Notes: generated by a model from the letters alone, not told the origin. A DNA stretch of 52,456 nt from Sulfurospirillum sp964466465 (GCA_964466465.1 CAYXNJ010000013.1:1-52456); one strand, 5' to 3'. Positions 43,866 to 52,428 are shown, counted from the first letter of the stretch. Program-made: numbers and translations.

Positions 43866-44318
43866 ATGATACGCGCTGCGAACGTGGAAGATGCTTCTGT
43901 CATTGCAAAGCTTCTTGCTGAGCTCGGATATGCAGATACATCATCGTTTATTTCCACGCGTGTTAGTGAGTTATTAGAACATCCTGATGCAATGCTCTTT
44001 CTTTACGAATTAGAGGGCTTCCCTGTTGCCCTCCTCTCTTTACATGTTATTCCACAAATCGCACTTTTTGGCTCATTTTTACGTATCAGTTACTTTATTG
44101 TTGAAGAAAATGCTCGGTCTTTAAAAATTGGCTCAGAACTTGAAGCTTTTGCAACACACATTGCCCAAGAAAAAGGATGTGATCGCATCGAAGTACACTG
44201 CCATGAGCGCAGAAAAGATGCCCACAGATTTTACGAACAACATGGGTATGTAGAGTCTTCCAAATATTATGTTAAACAGATCACATTAAAAAGGAGTTAC
44301 GATGCTAAAGGAGTTTAA
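43866..44318 (+). CDS. GNAT family N-acetyltransferase
   Basis: This is a 150-residue protein of the Gcn5-related acetyltransferase fold. The core shows a beta-4 strand with YFIVEENARSLKIGSELEAFA, a variant of the acetyl-CoA loop (R/Q-x-x-G-x-G/A) that here reads R-S-L-K-I-G-S. The C-terminal HRFYEQHGYVESSKYYVK is typical of GNATs that modify small molecules or proteins. Substrate unknown. GGAGAAACG precedes the ATG and the gene overlaps mscL by 17 bases. Confidence 0.85.
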   Translation: MIRAANVEDASVIAKLLAELGYADTSSFISTRVSELLEHPDAMLFLYELEGFPVALLSLHVIPQIALFGSFLRISYFIVEENARSLKIGSELEAFATHIAQEKGCDRIEVHCHERRKDAHRFYEQHGYVESSKYYVKQITLKRSYDAKGV

Positions 44319-44730
44319 AAACTTCCTTATCAAAGGAAATGTTGTCGATATGGCGGTGGGTTTTATCTTTGGTGCAGCATTTGCTACGATTGTAAAATCA
44401 TTGGTCACCAACATTATTATGCCACCCATTGGACTATTGCTTGGCAATGTTGATTTTTCTTCCTTATTTATCGCACTTGATGGTAAAAGTTACGCTTCGC
44501 TTGCAGATTTGGAAAAAGCAGGAGCGCCTGCCATTAAACTGGGTGTTTTTTTTAATGACATCACCTCATTTGTTATTTTGGGATTTGTCATGTTTATGAT
44601 GATTAAAGGGTACAACAAACTTGCCCCTAAAGAAGTAGCAGCTCCTGTAACAAAGACGTGTCCAGAGTGTTCAATGCAAATCCCTGTTACGGCTAAGAAG
44701 TGTCCTCATTGTATCAGTGCACAAGAGTGA
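44302..44730 (+). CDS. mscL: Large-conductance mechanosensitive channel MscL with C-terminal zinc ribbon
   Basis: MscL opens at high membrane tension to release solutes on osmotic downshock. The 142-residue protein has the N-terminal amphipathic helix (MLKEFKNFLIKGNVVDMAVG), the gate helix with FGAAFATIVKSLV, a periplasmic loop and the second helix (FVILGFVMFMMIKGYNKL). The normal cytoplasmic helix bundle is replaced by a short ribbon with Cys120, Cys123, Cys134 and Cys137 (CPEC and CPHC). This could bind zinc and form the pore's cytoplasmic end. AAAAGGAGTTACG precedes the ATG. Confidence 0.93.
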   Translation: MLKEFKNFLIKGNVVDMAVGFIFGAAFATIVKSLVTNIIMPPIGLLLGNVDFSSLFIALDGKSYASLADLEKAGAPAIKLGVFFNDITSFVILGFVMFMMIKGYNKLAPKEVAAPVTKTCPECSMQIPVTAKKCPHCISAQE

Positions 44731-44736
44731 TGAAGC

Positions 44737-44771
44737 TATGACATGTAAGCTATTTTCGCTTACATGTCATA
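44737..44771. terminator. Bidirectional terminator between mscL and sodB
   Basis: TATGACATGTAAGC (44737-44750) pairs perfectly with GCTTACATGTCATA (44758-44771) around a 7-base loop, followed by an A-rich stretch. The core GCTTACATG is shared with the hairpins after nusA and the MFS gene. Confidence 0.75.
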
Positions 44772-44778
44772 AGAAAAA

Positions 44779-45375
44779 TTAGCCTTTTAAATTAGCGTTA
44801 GCAAAATCCCAATTGACTAAATGCTTCAAGAAAAGATCCAAATAATCAACACGTCTGTTTTGGTAGTCAAGATAATACGCATGTTCCCACACATCAACCG
44901 TTAAAATCGCTTTTTGATTATGCACCATTGGGGTGTCTGCATTACCCGTTTTTGTCACTTTCAATTTGCCATCTTCAAGCACAAGCCACGCCCAACCGCT
45001 ACCAAATTGTGTCAGTCCCGCATTTTTAAAGGCGTCCACAAAGGCTCCAAAGCTACCGAAATCTTCATTGATTTTTGTTGCAATATCACCCGTTGGTAAT
45101 CCACCGCCATCTTTTTTCATTGAATGCCAGTAAAAGGTATGATTCCATACTTGCGCAGCGTTATTAAAGATACCTACTTTCTCAGGTTTATTGGCAACAG
45201 CTACGATAATATTCTCAAGGCTTGCATCGGCAAGTTCAGTTCCTTGAATAAGATTGTTCAGATTGGTAACATACGTTTGATGATGCTTTCCATGGTGAAA
45301 AGAGAGGGTATTGGCTGTGATATAAGGTTCTAGTGCGTTAGCTTCGTAAGGAAGCGCTGGTAAAGTAATTGCCAT
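44779..45375 (-). CDS. sodB: Superoxide dismutase [Fe]
   Basis: SodB removes superoxide in the cytoplasm. The 198-residue protein begins MAITLPALPYE and has the metal-ligand His region FHHGKHHQTYV and NHTFYWHSM, GSGWAWLVL, and the ligand-bearing DVWEHAYYLDYQNRR. Gln rather than Gly near the N-terminal part of the metal site, and overall similarity to Campylobacter SodB, suggest iron. The ATG at 45375 follows AAAGGAGTTTTT. An earlier in-frame ATG is rejected. TAGAAT near 45410 is a possible -10. Confidence 0.95.
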   Translation of the reverse strand: MAITLPALPYEANALEPYITANTLSFHHGKHHQTYVTNLNNLIQGTELADASLENIIVAVANKPEKVGIFNNAAQVWNHTFYWHSMKKDGGGLPTGDIATKINEDFGSFGAFVDAFKNAGLTQFGSGWAWLVLEDGKLKVTKTGNADTPMVHNQKAILTVDVWEHAYYLDYQNRRVDYLDLFLKHLVNWDFANANLKG

Positions 45376-45533
45376 AAAAACTCCTTTGCTTAAAATTAAT
45401 TCGTACTCCATTCTACAGCTTCTTCATAAATGGATGGTAAATCTATAGAGTTAATTCCATTGACTTAGATCATTGTATTTTTGTTAAAACCAATGAATAA
45501 TAGTAACTTATTATTATACATAGGAGAATCAAA

Positions 45534-47519
45534 ATGCGACGTACCATCAAACGACAATTGGCACTCGTCTCTGTTGTCGTTGTTTTTGTAGCACTGCTAC
45601 TTGGCATCAAAACCACTGTAGATGGGAAAAGCAAATTAAGTAACATCCATGATCTACAAAATATTGTCACTCTTTCAACGAGCATTAGCCTATTTGTTCA
45701 TGAGAGTCAAAAAGAGAGAGGCACAAGTGCAGGATTTATCGGATCAAAAGGTCAAAAATTTGCAGATAAATTAACTCCTCAACGTCAGCTTACCGATAAA
45801 GAGCATAAGCGCTACATGGAAGCACTTGAAAAAATCGATCTTAAACGTTACCCACAATCACTCAGTGATAAAATCAAAACGATTGACGAAATGCTCAAAA
45901 AACTGCCTTCGATTCGTAGCCGTGTTGATAGTCTCAGTATCAGCGCTGCAGAACAAGTTGATTATTATACGCTTTTAAATAAGCACCTTTTAGACATTGT
46001 CGCTTCGACTGCGGTACTCTCTTCCGATACAGATATTGTTAAACAATTAAGTGCGTATGCCAATTTTCTTAAAGCCAAAGAACGCACAGGTATTGAGCGT
46101 GCGGTTCTTTCTAACACCTTTGCAGCAAACACTTTTGCACCCAACATGTTTGTAAAGCTTATCACACTGATGTCTGAACAAGTCTCGTACATCGACTCCT
46201 TTTTAGGAACAGCCTCACCTATTTCAATTGCTTTTTATGAAAAAACGATGCAAAACCCTCTGGTTGCTGATGTTGAAAAAATGCGTAATATCGCTATTGA
46301 AAAAGCCAATGTTGGTAACTTTGGTGTTGATGCGACCCATTGGTTTGACACGATTACCAATAAAATAAACTTGCTGAAAGAGGTGGACGATGCTCTTGCA
46401 AAAGAGATTCTAACCTCCCTTGAAACCCTTAAACACAATGCACAAAAACAGATGTTTATTGAAGGGGGTGGACTCGTTGCCGTTACGTTGTTTATCATCA
46501 TTTTACTGTATGCGACGTTTCAAGATGTCATTCGCGCCATTACCACTTCAGGTAGAAAACTCGAATCCATCGCTTCCAATCTTGACCTCACCCAATCCTT
46601 AGCACTTGAAAGTGACAATGAAATCTCCGATACGATGAAACAGGTTCAAAAGTTGATTTCTAATTTTAAAGAGTCAATCACAAAAGCACTCGATACCTCT
46701 AACCAGAGTGTTGAAGCGAGTAATTCCTTGAGTAACGTCTCTTCAAATCTTGCCTCCAACATTGAAGAACAAAACCGATTTATTCACACAATTCAGCAAG
46801 AAATGCAGTCGCTTAAAGAGAAAGAGATGGCGATGAAAGAGATGTCTTTTAAAACCTTTGGCGACCTTGAGCAAACCAAAGAGGTTTTAGAAGCCTTTGT
46901 CACCAATATGAGTAAAGTCGTTGAACTTATCTCTCAAAGTGCTCAAAAGCAGCATGAACTAGGAGGGAAGGTCGATTCGCTCTCTAACCAAGCAACCCAA
47001 ATCAAAGAGGTTTTAAGTATTATTGGCGATATTGCCGATCAAACCAATTTACTAGCCCTCAATGCCGCTATTGAAGCTGCCCGTGCGGGTGAACATGGAC
47101 GTGGATTTGCCGTTGTTGCCGATGAAGTACGCAAACTAGCAGAACGCACGCAAACATCGCTAACAGACATCAGTACAACCACCAACATCATCGTACAAAC
47201 CATTCATGATGTAACAACAGAAACAGAAAAGATCTCACAATCGTTCTACCACCTCTCTAAAGAGACAAACACGCTTATTTCGGACTCACAAAACACTTCT
47301 GAAAAGCTCAGCAGTACTATCAAAATTTCACAGAAACAAACATCGGAACATACCGTTGTTGCACAAACCGTTGAAACGTTTATGAAACACATTGATGAAG
47401 TCACAACGCTTTCTGAAAACAACAATGCCTTGGGAGAGCAAGTAAAAGATATTTCAAAACATCTCTCTGCAAAAGCTGAAAGTGCGAATGTTGAACTTAG
47501 ACGTTTTCGCATTCACTAA
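45534..47519 (+). CDS. Methyl-accepting chemotaxis protein with NIT sensor domain
   Basis: This 661-residue receptor has a first helix (ALVSVVVVFVALLLGI) and a periplasmic NIT domain (about 35-305) with its hallmark HESQKERGTSAGF. A second helix (LVAVTLFIIILLYA, near 310-328) and a cytoplasmic methyl-accepting coil follow. The signalling tip is IADQTNLLALNAAIEAARAG, near residues 500-520. A clear HAMP domain is not evident after the second helix. NIT domains are proposed to sense nitrate/nitrite, but few are tested. TAGGAGAATCAAA precedes the ATG. There is no C-terminal CheR-docking pentapeptide. Confidence 0.92.
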   Translation: MRRTIKRQLALVSVVVVFVALLLGIKTTVDGKSKLSNIHDLQNIVTLSTSISLFVHESQKERGTSAGFIGSKGQKFADKLTPQRQLTDKEHKRYMEALEKIDLKRYPQSLSDKIKTIDEMLKKLPSIRSRVDSLSISAAEQVDYYTLLNKHLLDIVASTAVLSSDTDIVKQLSAYANFLKAKERTGIERAVLSNTFAANTFAPNMFVKLITLMSEQVSYIDSFLGTASPISIAFYEKTMQNPLVADVEKMRNIAIEKANVGNFGVDATHWFDTITNKINLLKEVDDALAKEILTSLETLKHNAQKQMFIEGGGLVAVTLFIIILLYATFQDVIRAITTSGRKLESIASNLDLTQSLALESDNEISDTMKQVQKLISNFKESITKALDTSNQSVEASNSLSNVSSNLASNIEEQNRFIHTIQQEMQSLKEKEMAMKEMSFKTFGDLEQTKEVLEAFVTNMSKVVELISQSAQKQHELGGKVDSLSNQATQIKEVLSIIGDIADQTNLLALNAAIEAARAGEHGRGFAVVADEVRKLAERTQTSLTDISTTTNIIVQTIHDVTTETEKISQSFYHLSKETNTLISDSQNTSEKLSSTIKISQKQTSEHTVVAQTVETFMKHIDEVTTLSENNNALGEQVKDISKHLSAKAESANVELRRFRIH

Positions 47520-47529
47520 CACTTCACAA

Positions 47530-47551
47530 GGAAGCCTAACATAGGGCTTCC
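47530..47551 (+). terminator. Terminator of the chemoreceptor gene
   Basis: GGAAGCCT pairs with AGGGCTTCC around a short loop, 11 bases after the stop. Confidence 0.6.
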
Positions 47552-47635
47552 CTGCATCAATTTAAAATATTAATCACTCATTAATCGCCATTTGGATACG
47601 ATATACCTTTAAATTAGATAAAAGGTTTTTAGGCA

Positions 47636-48205
47636 ATGGCTGCATATTCGCTTCCTGATACATTTTGGCAACAGGTCGATACACTGACGACTCTTTTGCT
47701 TCAGTACAACCAAACTCACAATATCTCAGGTGCGAAAACCAAAGAAGCTGTGCTTAAAAATGTGGAAGATAGTATCTATCCTCTACGATATTTAGAGATA
47801 CATTCCATCAAAAATGCTATCGATATTGGAACAGGCGCAGGCTTTCCAGGGCTGTTACTTGCACTTGCACTTCCGCACGTACACTTTACCCTTTTTGAGC
47901 CGATTGCGAAAAAAAGCGCTTTTTTACATCTTGCCAAAACAACACTAGGGCTAAAGAATGTCGATATTAGTACAAACAGAGTTGAAAAAGTGATCCCCTT
48001 TTCAGTTGATCTTATCAGCTCACGTGCCGTCACCAATACAAAAATGTTGGTAAAATTATGTAAAGCGTTTATTGAGCCCTCCACAACCCTTCTTTTTTAT
48101 AAAGGAGAATTGGTTGAAGAAGAGATCAAAGGACTCAAAAATTGCCAGGTTTACCAACGTGACAAACGCTATTATCTTGTTATGAAGGATGTGAATGCTT
48201 CTTAA
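47636..48205 (+). CDS. rsmG: 16S rRNA (guanine527-N7)-methyltransferase RsmG
   Basis: RsmG (GidB) methylates G527 in 16S rRNA. The 189-residue SAM-dependent enzyme has the motif I AIDIGTGAGFPGL, HFTLFEPIAKKSAFL, and the post-II motif DLISSRAV. NQTHNISG near the N-terminus is the family Asn-Leu-Thr-like start. It overlaps the next gene by 11 bases. In C. jejuni the homologue (Cj0997) is beside ribA and hemB; here four genes have been placed between them. Confidence 0.94.
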   Translation: MAAYSLPDTFWQQVDTLTTLLLQYNQTHNISGAKTKEAVLKNVEDSIYPLRYLEIHSIKNAIDIGTGAGFPGLLLALALPHVHFTLFEPIAKKSAFLHLAKTTLGLKNVDISTNRVEKVIPFSVDLISSRAVTNTKMLVKLCKAFIEPSTTLLFYKGELVEEEIKGLKNCQVYQRDKRYYLVMKDVNAS

Positions 48206-48419
48206 AATCGCACTTTTTGTTGCTGTACTTGTTCTTATCTACATCTTTTTTTTCAAAAACAGCAAAAAAGAGGAAATTAAAAAAAAGAGCTCTAAAAAGG
48301 TCTTAGAGGGTGAAACGATGGTTGAGTGTAAAGCGTGTTCAACGTTTATCAGCCATAATGAGGCGATCATCAAAGATGGTCAGTTTTTTTGTTCAAAAGA
48401 GTGTGCGAGGTTACCCTAA
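48195..48419 (+). CDS. Small membrane-anchored zinc-finger protein (PP0621-like)
   Basis: This 74-residue protein has an N-terminal helix (LLKIALFVAVLVLIYIFFF), a Lys-rich linker and a C-terminal Cys cluster: VECKACSTFISHNEAI, then FFCSKECARLP. The pattern C-x2-C…C-x3-C resembles the MYND/TRASH-type metal site of the PP0621 family, whose function is unknown. It overlaps rsmG by 11 bases and its TAA overlaps the next start (TAATG), so it is translationally coupled on both sides. Confidence 0.75.
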   Translation: MLLKIALFVAVLVLIYIFFFKNSKKEEIKKKSSKKVLEGETMVECKACSTFISHNEAIIKDGQFFCSKECARLP

Positions 48420-48796
48420 TGTTACTCATTGGTCATGAACTTATCCCTAGCGAGCCTTTTTACAAAGTTGTTTCTATTGAAGAAATTGCAAAAACACCTT
48501 CGCAAGCAGTGGTTTTATTTGATTTTGAGCCTACTTTAGGAACGTATTGTTATGCTCAGAAAGTCTCATTTGCAGTGCATGTCAAAAACATTAAAGAACT
48601 TATTTTAGCCAATGCGCTGCATGCTTCGTATTTTGTTGTCGATAAAGGTTTAGCCCTGCATGCACAAAAAATTGCCGATGATTATCTGTTTGATGGGAAA
48701 GTGTTGCTCTTAAGCAATGATGAGAATGAAATCGAATTTGCAGCATCTCATGCTATTGATGGTATTTTATTTGAAACTGGCATTAGAGCACTTTAA
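48419..48796 (+). CDS. Conserved hypothetical protein
   Basis: This 125-residue cytoplasmic protein begins MLLIGHELIPSEPFYKV. It has alternating strand/helix sequence with AVVLFDFEPTLGTYCYAQ and a SFAVHVKNIKELILANAL region, but no catalytic motif that I recognise. The ATG at 48419 overlaps the previous stop by one base and is preferred over an in-frame ATG ten codons earlier. It follows the rsmG-zinc finger pair as an operon. I do not assign a function. Confidence 0.72.
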   Translation: MLLIGHELIPSEPFYKVVSIEEIAKTPSQAVVLFDFEPTLGTYCYAQKVSFAVHVKNIKELILANALHASYFVVDKGLALHAQKIADDYLFDGKVLLLSNDENEIEFAASHAIDGILFETGIRAL

Positions 48797-48807
48797 ATCG
48801 AGAGCTA

Positions 48808-50070
48808 ATGAATAAAAACCATTACGTTATACTAGCTTTTACCATCACGCTTTTGTATTGGACACTTGATGCCTATACCAATGCTTCATTGTATGGCTCA
48901 TCCCTGATCGATGAGATATTGCTCAAAACACCTCATTCGCTTATTTTCATTAAATTTTTAACGGCTGGACTTCTCTTTTCACTCACACTAACACCACTTT
49001 TTTTTAATAAACGTGTAAAAACAAAACACAAAACACCTCTGAATGAATTTGGTGAATTACAACGCATTGCAGATATTTTATTTTCTTCACTCTCCACTAA
49101 AATTAATGTTATTAAATCTCTTGAAATTCTTGAAGAGACTTTGCATTTAGAAGCAAGCCTTCTTTTTATTTACAACAAAGAGACTTTTACACTTTACAAT
49201 GAAAATGAGTTTATTAAAGCCTCTTTTCGCTCTAAAGAGATCTTACCTTTTCGTGTCACAACCACACGAAGCGAGGTCGAGGAGTTTGCAGTCAATTGCT
49301 ATCTTGAAAAACGTGTAACATCTGAACTTGATGTTAAAATAGATAAAAAACCGATGACTCTTTTTAGTTTTGCTCTACAAGAATATCGTAGTGAAAAACC
49401 TTTTGGCAATTTGATGCTTGCAAGTCATGATCCAAAATTTATAGAACAAAATCGTGCTTTAATTGAGAAATTTACACAAATGCTTACCTTTGCGCTCTCA
49501 TTAGCTGCTAAAAAAGAGCTTTTGCAAAACCTCAACAGTCAATACTCTAGCGATACAAACAGCCATTTTGATAAAGTTCTTAACATTATTAACTTTACAA
49601 AAGTACAAGAGCATCTTGACCATGAGTACAAACGACATAAACGTTACCACACCGCACTAACACTGGTGCTTATTGATATTACTATGCTGAAAAATTTGAC
49701 CAAAGTATTTCCAGCAGAAGTAGTTATGGCACTCAAAAAAGACTTTATACAATTGGTAAAAAAGAACACACGTGAAGTCGATATTTTTGGAAAATGGACA
49801 AACGATCAATTTGCTCTTATTTTACCCGATGTTGATTTTCGAGCAGGTCAAAGAGTAGCTCAAAAACTACAAGCTATTTTAGAAGAGACAAAATTTGGAA
49901 GAGTTGGAAAAATCAGTTGCAGTTATGGTATCACATCACTCTCGCCCAAAGATACCGTTGGTAGCTTTAAAGCAAGAGCAGAGAGTGCCCTTATTACAGC
50001 TTCTGCGAAAGAGGGAAATGCGATTGAAATAAAGCTTCAAACAACAGAGTTAAATCACAACGCGTTTTAA
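48808..50070 (+). CDS. Membrane protein with degenerate GGDEF domain
   Basis: This 420-residue protein has two N-terminal helices (ILAFTITLLYWTLDAY and FLTAGLLFSLTLTPLFF), a GAF-like region (about 75-235) and a C-terminal GGDEF-fold domain (about 255-415). The active-site loop reads TNDQF where GGDEF is expected (GKWTNDQFALILPD). Two glycines and the catalytic Glu are lost, so cyclase activity is improbable. It may act as a c-di-GMP receptor or a protein-interaction domain. It overlaps the convergent alr gene by 21 bases. Confidence 0.82.
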   Translation: MNKNHYVILAFTITLLYWTLDAYTNASLYGSSLIDEILLKTPHSLIFIKFLTAGLLFSLTLTPLFFNKRVKTKHKTPLNEFGELQRIADILFSSLSTKINVIKSLEILEETLHLEASLLFIYNKETFTLYNENEFIKASFRSKEILPFRVTTTRSEVEEFAVNCYLEKRVTSELDVKIDKKPMTLFSFALQEYRSEKPFGNLMLASHDPKFIEQNRALIEKFTQMLTFALSLAAKKELLQNLNSQYSSDTNSHFDKVLNIINFTKVQEHLDHEYKRHKRYHTALTLVLIDITMLKNLTKVFPAEVVMALKKDFIQLVKKNTREVDIFGKWTNDQFALILPDVDFRAGQRVAQKLQAILEETKFGRVGKISCSYGITSLSPKDTVGSFKARAESALITASAKEGNAIEIKLQTTELNHNAF

Positions 50071-51078
50071 CGCGGGATAGAGTTTCGTCATTATCTCATA
50101 GCTGATAGTATGAAACTGTTTTGCTAAAGGATTAGCATCTTCAAACATACATACCTTTGTTGCATCACCGCCAAGACAGAAACTGTCCATCGACATACGA
50201 CCTTTGGTTAAACTGCCATCTGACATTGCGATTGGTTCAAAACCATCAAAGCGGAAAAAACCGTCTCCATAGCCAATATCATAGGTTGAAATAAGCTCAT
50301 CCTCTTTTGCTTCATACACACCACCATAACCTACGCGCTCGCCTTTCTTTAAAATACGAGAACTGAGTCTTTCAGCCCAAAGGGAAAGGACAGGTTTAAG
50401 ATCAAATGTGGCAATTAAAGGATCAAGTGTTGTATAACCATACATCGCAATACCCGATCTTGCGTAATCATCATCGCCTAAAGAGTGCGTACGAAGCAAG
50501 CCTGCGGAGTTACAACAATGAAATGAAGCCTTTGGTAATCCATAATGTGCAATCAGTGCTTTAATACGTTTTTTTGCACGCTCAAAATTGGCTCTCTGCC
50601 AGAAAAATTCACTGTTTAGTTCATCAGCACTTCTAAAATGAGTAAAAACACCTTTAAGTTGTAATTGCTTCGCATGGATTAGCGCGATAGCCTCATCGAT
50701 CTGTTCTTCTTTGATGCCATTGCGGTGCATACCAGAATCAATACTAAGGTGAATCGAAGCTCCAGAAGGTAACGCTTGAAGCGCCTCATAGGAGTGCGCT
50801 GCAAGAGAGATAGAAGAAGAAAGTTTTCTGGAAGTGGGATGATCAACTAAGACCAGCACCTCTTCAAAAAGATCAGCAATCTGTTCTGCTTCTTCGATGT
50901 TTTTTACCGCAGCCCTCACCAATCCATACTCCGATGCAAGCTCCGCCATAAGACGCAAATCATGCCCATATGCGTTGTCCTTTAACACCGCCATGAGCTT
51001 TGTTTTTCCCCCAGCCTTTGCACACAACACATCAAGATTGTGAAAAAAGTGCGCTTTATTAATTGTAATAAATGCCAT
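50050..51078 (-). CDS. alr: Alanine racemase
   Basis: Alr makes D-alanine for peptidoglycan using pyridoxal phosphate. The 342-residue protein has the PLP-binding Lys33 (AVLKDNAYGHD), the tyrosine base in GERVGYGGVYEA, and the DIGYGDGFFR segment. It follows a 78-residue gene after 4 bases in the pgp2-unknown-alr operon, so all three genes could act in the cell wall. Its 3' end overlaps the GGDEF-like gene on the other strand. Confidence 0.94.
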   Translation of the reverse strand: MAFITINKAHFFHNLDVLCAKAGGKTKLMAVLKDNAYGHDLRLMAELASEYGLVRAAVKNIEEAEQIADLFEEVLVLVDHPTSRKLSSSISLAAHSYEALQALPSGASIHLSIDSGMHRNGIKEEQIDEAIALIHAKQLQLKGVFTHFRSADELNSEFFWQRANFERAKKRIKALIAHYGLPKASFHCCNSAGLLRTHSLGDDDYARSGIAMYGYTTLDPLIATFDLKPVLSLWAERLSSRILKKGERVGYGGVYEAKEDELISTYDIGYGDGFFRFDGFEPIAMSDGSLTKGRMSMDSFCLGGDATKVCMFEDANPLAKQFHTISYEIMTKLYPALKRVVI

Positions 51079-51082
51079 TGTA

Positions 51083-51319
51083 TTATGCTTTACTCACCAA
51101 ATTTCGAATAACAAAACCTCTAATTTTTCGGGCTTGGTAATCCAATTTATAAAAATACTCATACACTGTTTTTGCATCCAAAGTCGGATGAGTCGAAAAA
51201 TCAAAAGCAATACCATTTTTATCTTTAGGCACATTTACATCAAAATACGCCATAAAAGCATCTCTCGCTTCGATAAGTTTTTCTAGTTCTTTTTCTATCT
51301 CTATCTCATTTGGATTCAT
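51083..51319 (-). CDS. Small conserved hypothetical protein between pgp2 and alr
   Basis: This 78-residue protein is helical, with acidic EIEIEKELEKLIEARDAF and a C-terminal YFYKLDYQARKIRGFVIR. It has no signal peptide or membrane helix. AAGG 6 bases before the ATG supports translation. It lies 8 bases after the pgp2 stop and 4 bases before alr, so it is cotranscribed with wall genes. I recognise no family. Confidence 0.7.
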   Translation of the reverse strand: MNPNEIEIEKELEKLIEARDAFMAYFDVNVPKDKNGIAFDFSTHPTLDAKTVYEYFYKLDYQARKIRGFVIRNLVSKA

Positions 51320-51327
51320 AGGTAACC

Positions 51328-52428
51328 TTATTTTTCTGCCAAAATTTGCATTTTGTCACCAACCAACTCTATATAAAGCTCTTTTTCACCTTTTGAGGCA
51401 AACGATGGACTTTTATACGTTTGGAAAAATGAAACTTTAAAGAGTTTACGATCATCCACCGTTGGATAAGGCGCAATACTCACATGTTCAAAAACAATCG
51501 TTTTAGTCTCTTTACGAGAGAAAATCTGCTTTTTCATATTGGAAAACTGTACTTTTCCTGATCCATCGGACTTTTTGAAGTCATTGGAGTAAAAGTTCAA
51601 ATACGCATTAATATCATTGACTTTCCAGGAATGTTGCCATTTATACACTTCTGTCAAAATGGTTGCAACATTTTCACGAGACATCTTAGGAACTTTGCTT
51701 TCACCGATAATAACAACAGCACTTTGCGCATTGATTTCGGTATCAAGAATGACCAGTTGGTTGTTTTCAAATGCAACACAACCTTTTGTTCTATCATCAC
51801 GGTCTTTACCATCTATTGGCATACCATGAATCCAAATACCATCACCATTTTTGCCTCTTAAGACATCAAACAAGTTTGGATAGGAAAGCACAAATGCCAA
51901 TGGTCCGTAGAATTGATCCATCGGTTTAAAACGTTTGGTAATTTCATAAACACCTACAGGCGTTTTAAGATCGCCTCGTTTGATTTTATCGCCACTCTTA
52001 CCCATAATAACATCGTCGTGTGCACGAACAAGTTTTAAACCGTCATCCTCGTTATGATAGACTTCACAGCGTTTTTTATCTTTTTCACAGACGATCAAAG
52101 ACTCTACATCTTCATAATACCCATAGCCTACATCAACACCTTTAAGCTGTTTCAACCAATAATCACGTGACATAGACTCTTTTTCAGTTGGAGCTTTTAG
52201 CTTTGATTGTTTTTTCTGACCCAATTTGACGATAGGTTCTTTGGACTCTTCTTTCTCTTTTTTAACCTCTTTAACAGGTACTTCTTTTACTTCTTTGGAT
52301 TCAAACTCTTTTTTGAGAAAATCCTCGACAGCATTGATACCTTTGGTTTTATAAATTTTATAAATATCTTCAGCCGTTGCTGCATACAAAGCAAAAGCAC
52401 ACAGAGATAAAAAGACCAGATAGCGCAT
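51328..52428 (-). CDS. pgp2: Peptidoglycan L,D-carboxypeptidase (Csd6/Pgp2-like)
   Basis: This 366-residue periplasmic enzyme of the YkuD fold trims tetrapeptides to tripeptides and is needed for helical cell shape in Campylobacter (Pgp2) and Helicobacter (Csd6). It has a signal peptide (MRYLVFLSLCAFALYAATA) and a Lys/Glu-rich linker (38-85). The catalytic motif has His201 (IWIHGMP) and Cys217 (RTKGCVAF). A C-terminal NTF2-like domain (about 250-366) matches the Csd6 layout. The ATG at 52428 follows AGAGGGGATGT and is preferred over an ATG six codons earlier. First gene of the alr operon in the window. Confidence 0.9.
   Translation of the reverse strand: MRYLVFLSLCAFALYAATAEDIYKIYKTKGINAVEDFLKKEFESKEVKEVPVKEVKKEKEESKEPIVKLGQKKQSKLKAPTEKESMSRDYWLKQLKGVDVGYGYYEDVESLIVCEKDKKRCEVYHNEDDGLKLVRAHDDVIMGKSGDKIKRGDLKTPVGVYEITKRFKPMDQFYGPLAFVLSYPNLFDVLRGKNGDGIWIHGMPIDGKDRDDRTKGCVAFENNQLVILDTEINAQSAVVIIGESKVPKMSRENVATILTEVYKWQHSWKVNDINAYLNFYSNDFKKSDGSGKVQFSNMKKQIFSRKETKTIVFEHVSIAPYPTVDDRKLFKVSFFQTYKSPSFASKGEKELYIELVGDKMQILAEK

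Noticed and set aside
43866..44730. 17-base overlap of the GNAT gene and mscL as a frameshift fusion
   Set aside because: Both proteins are complete in their families and mscL has a strong AAAAGGAG site of its own.
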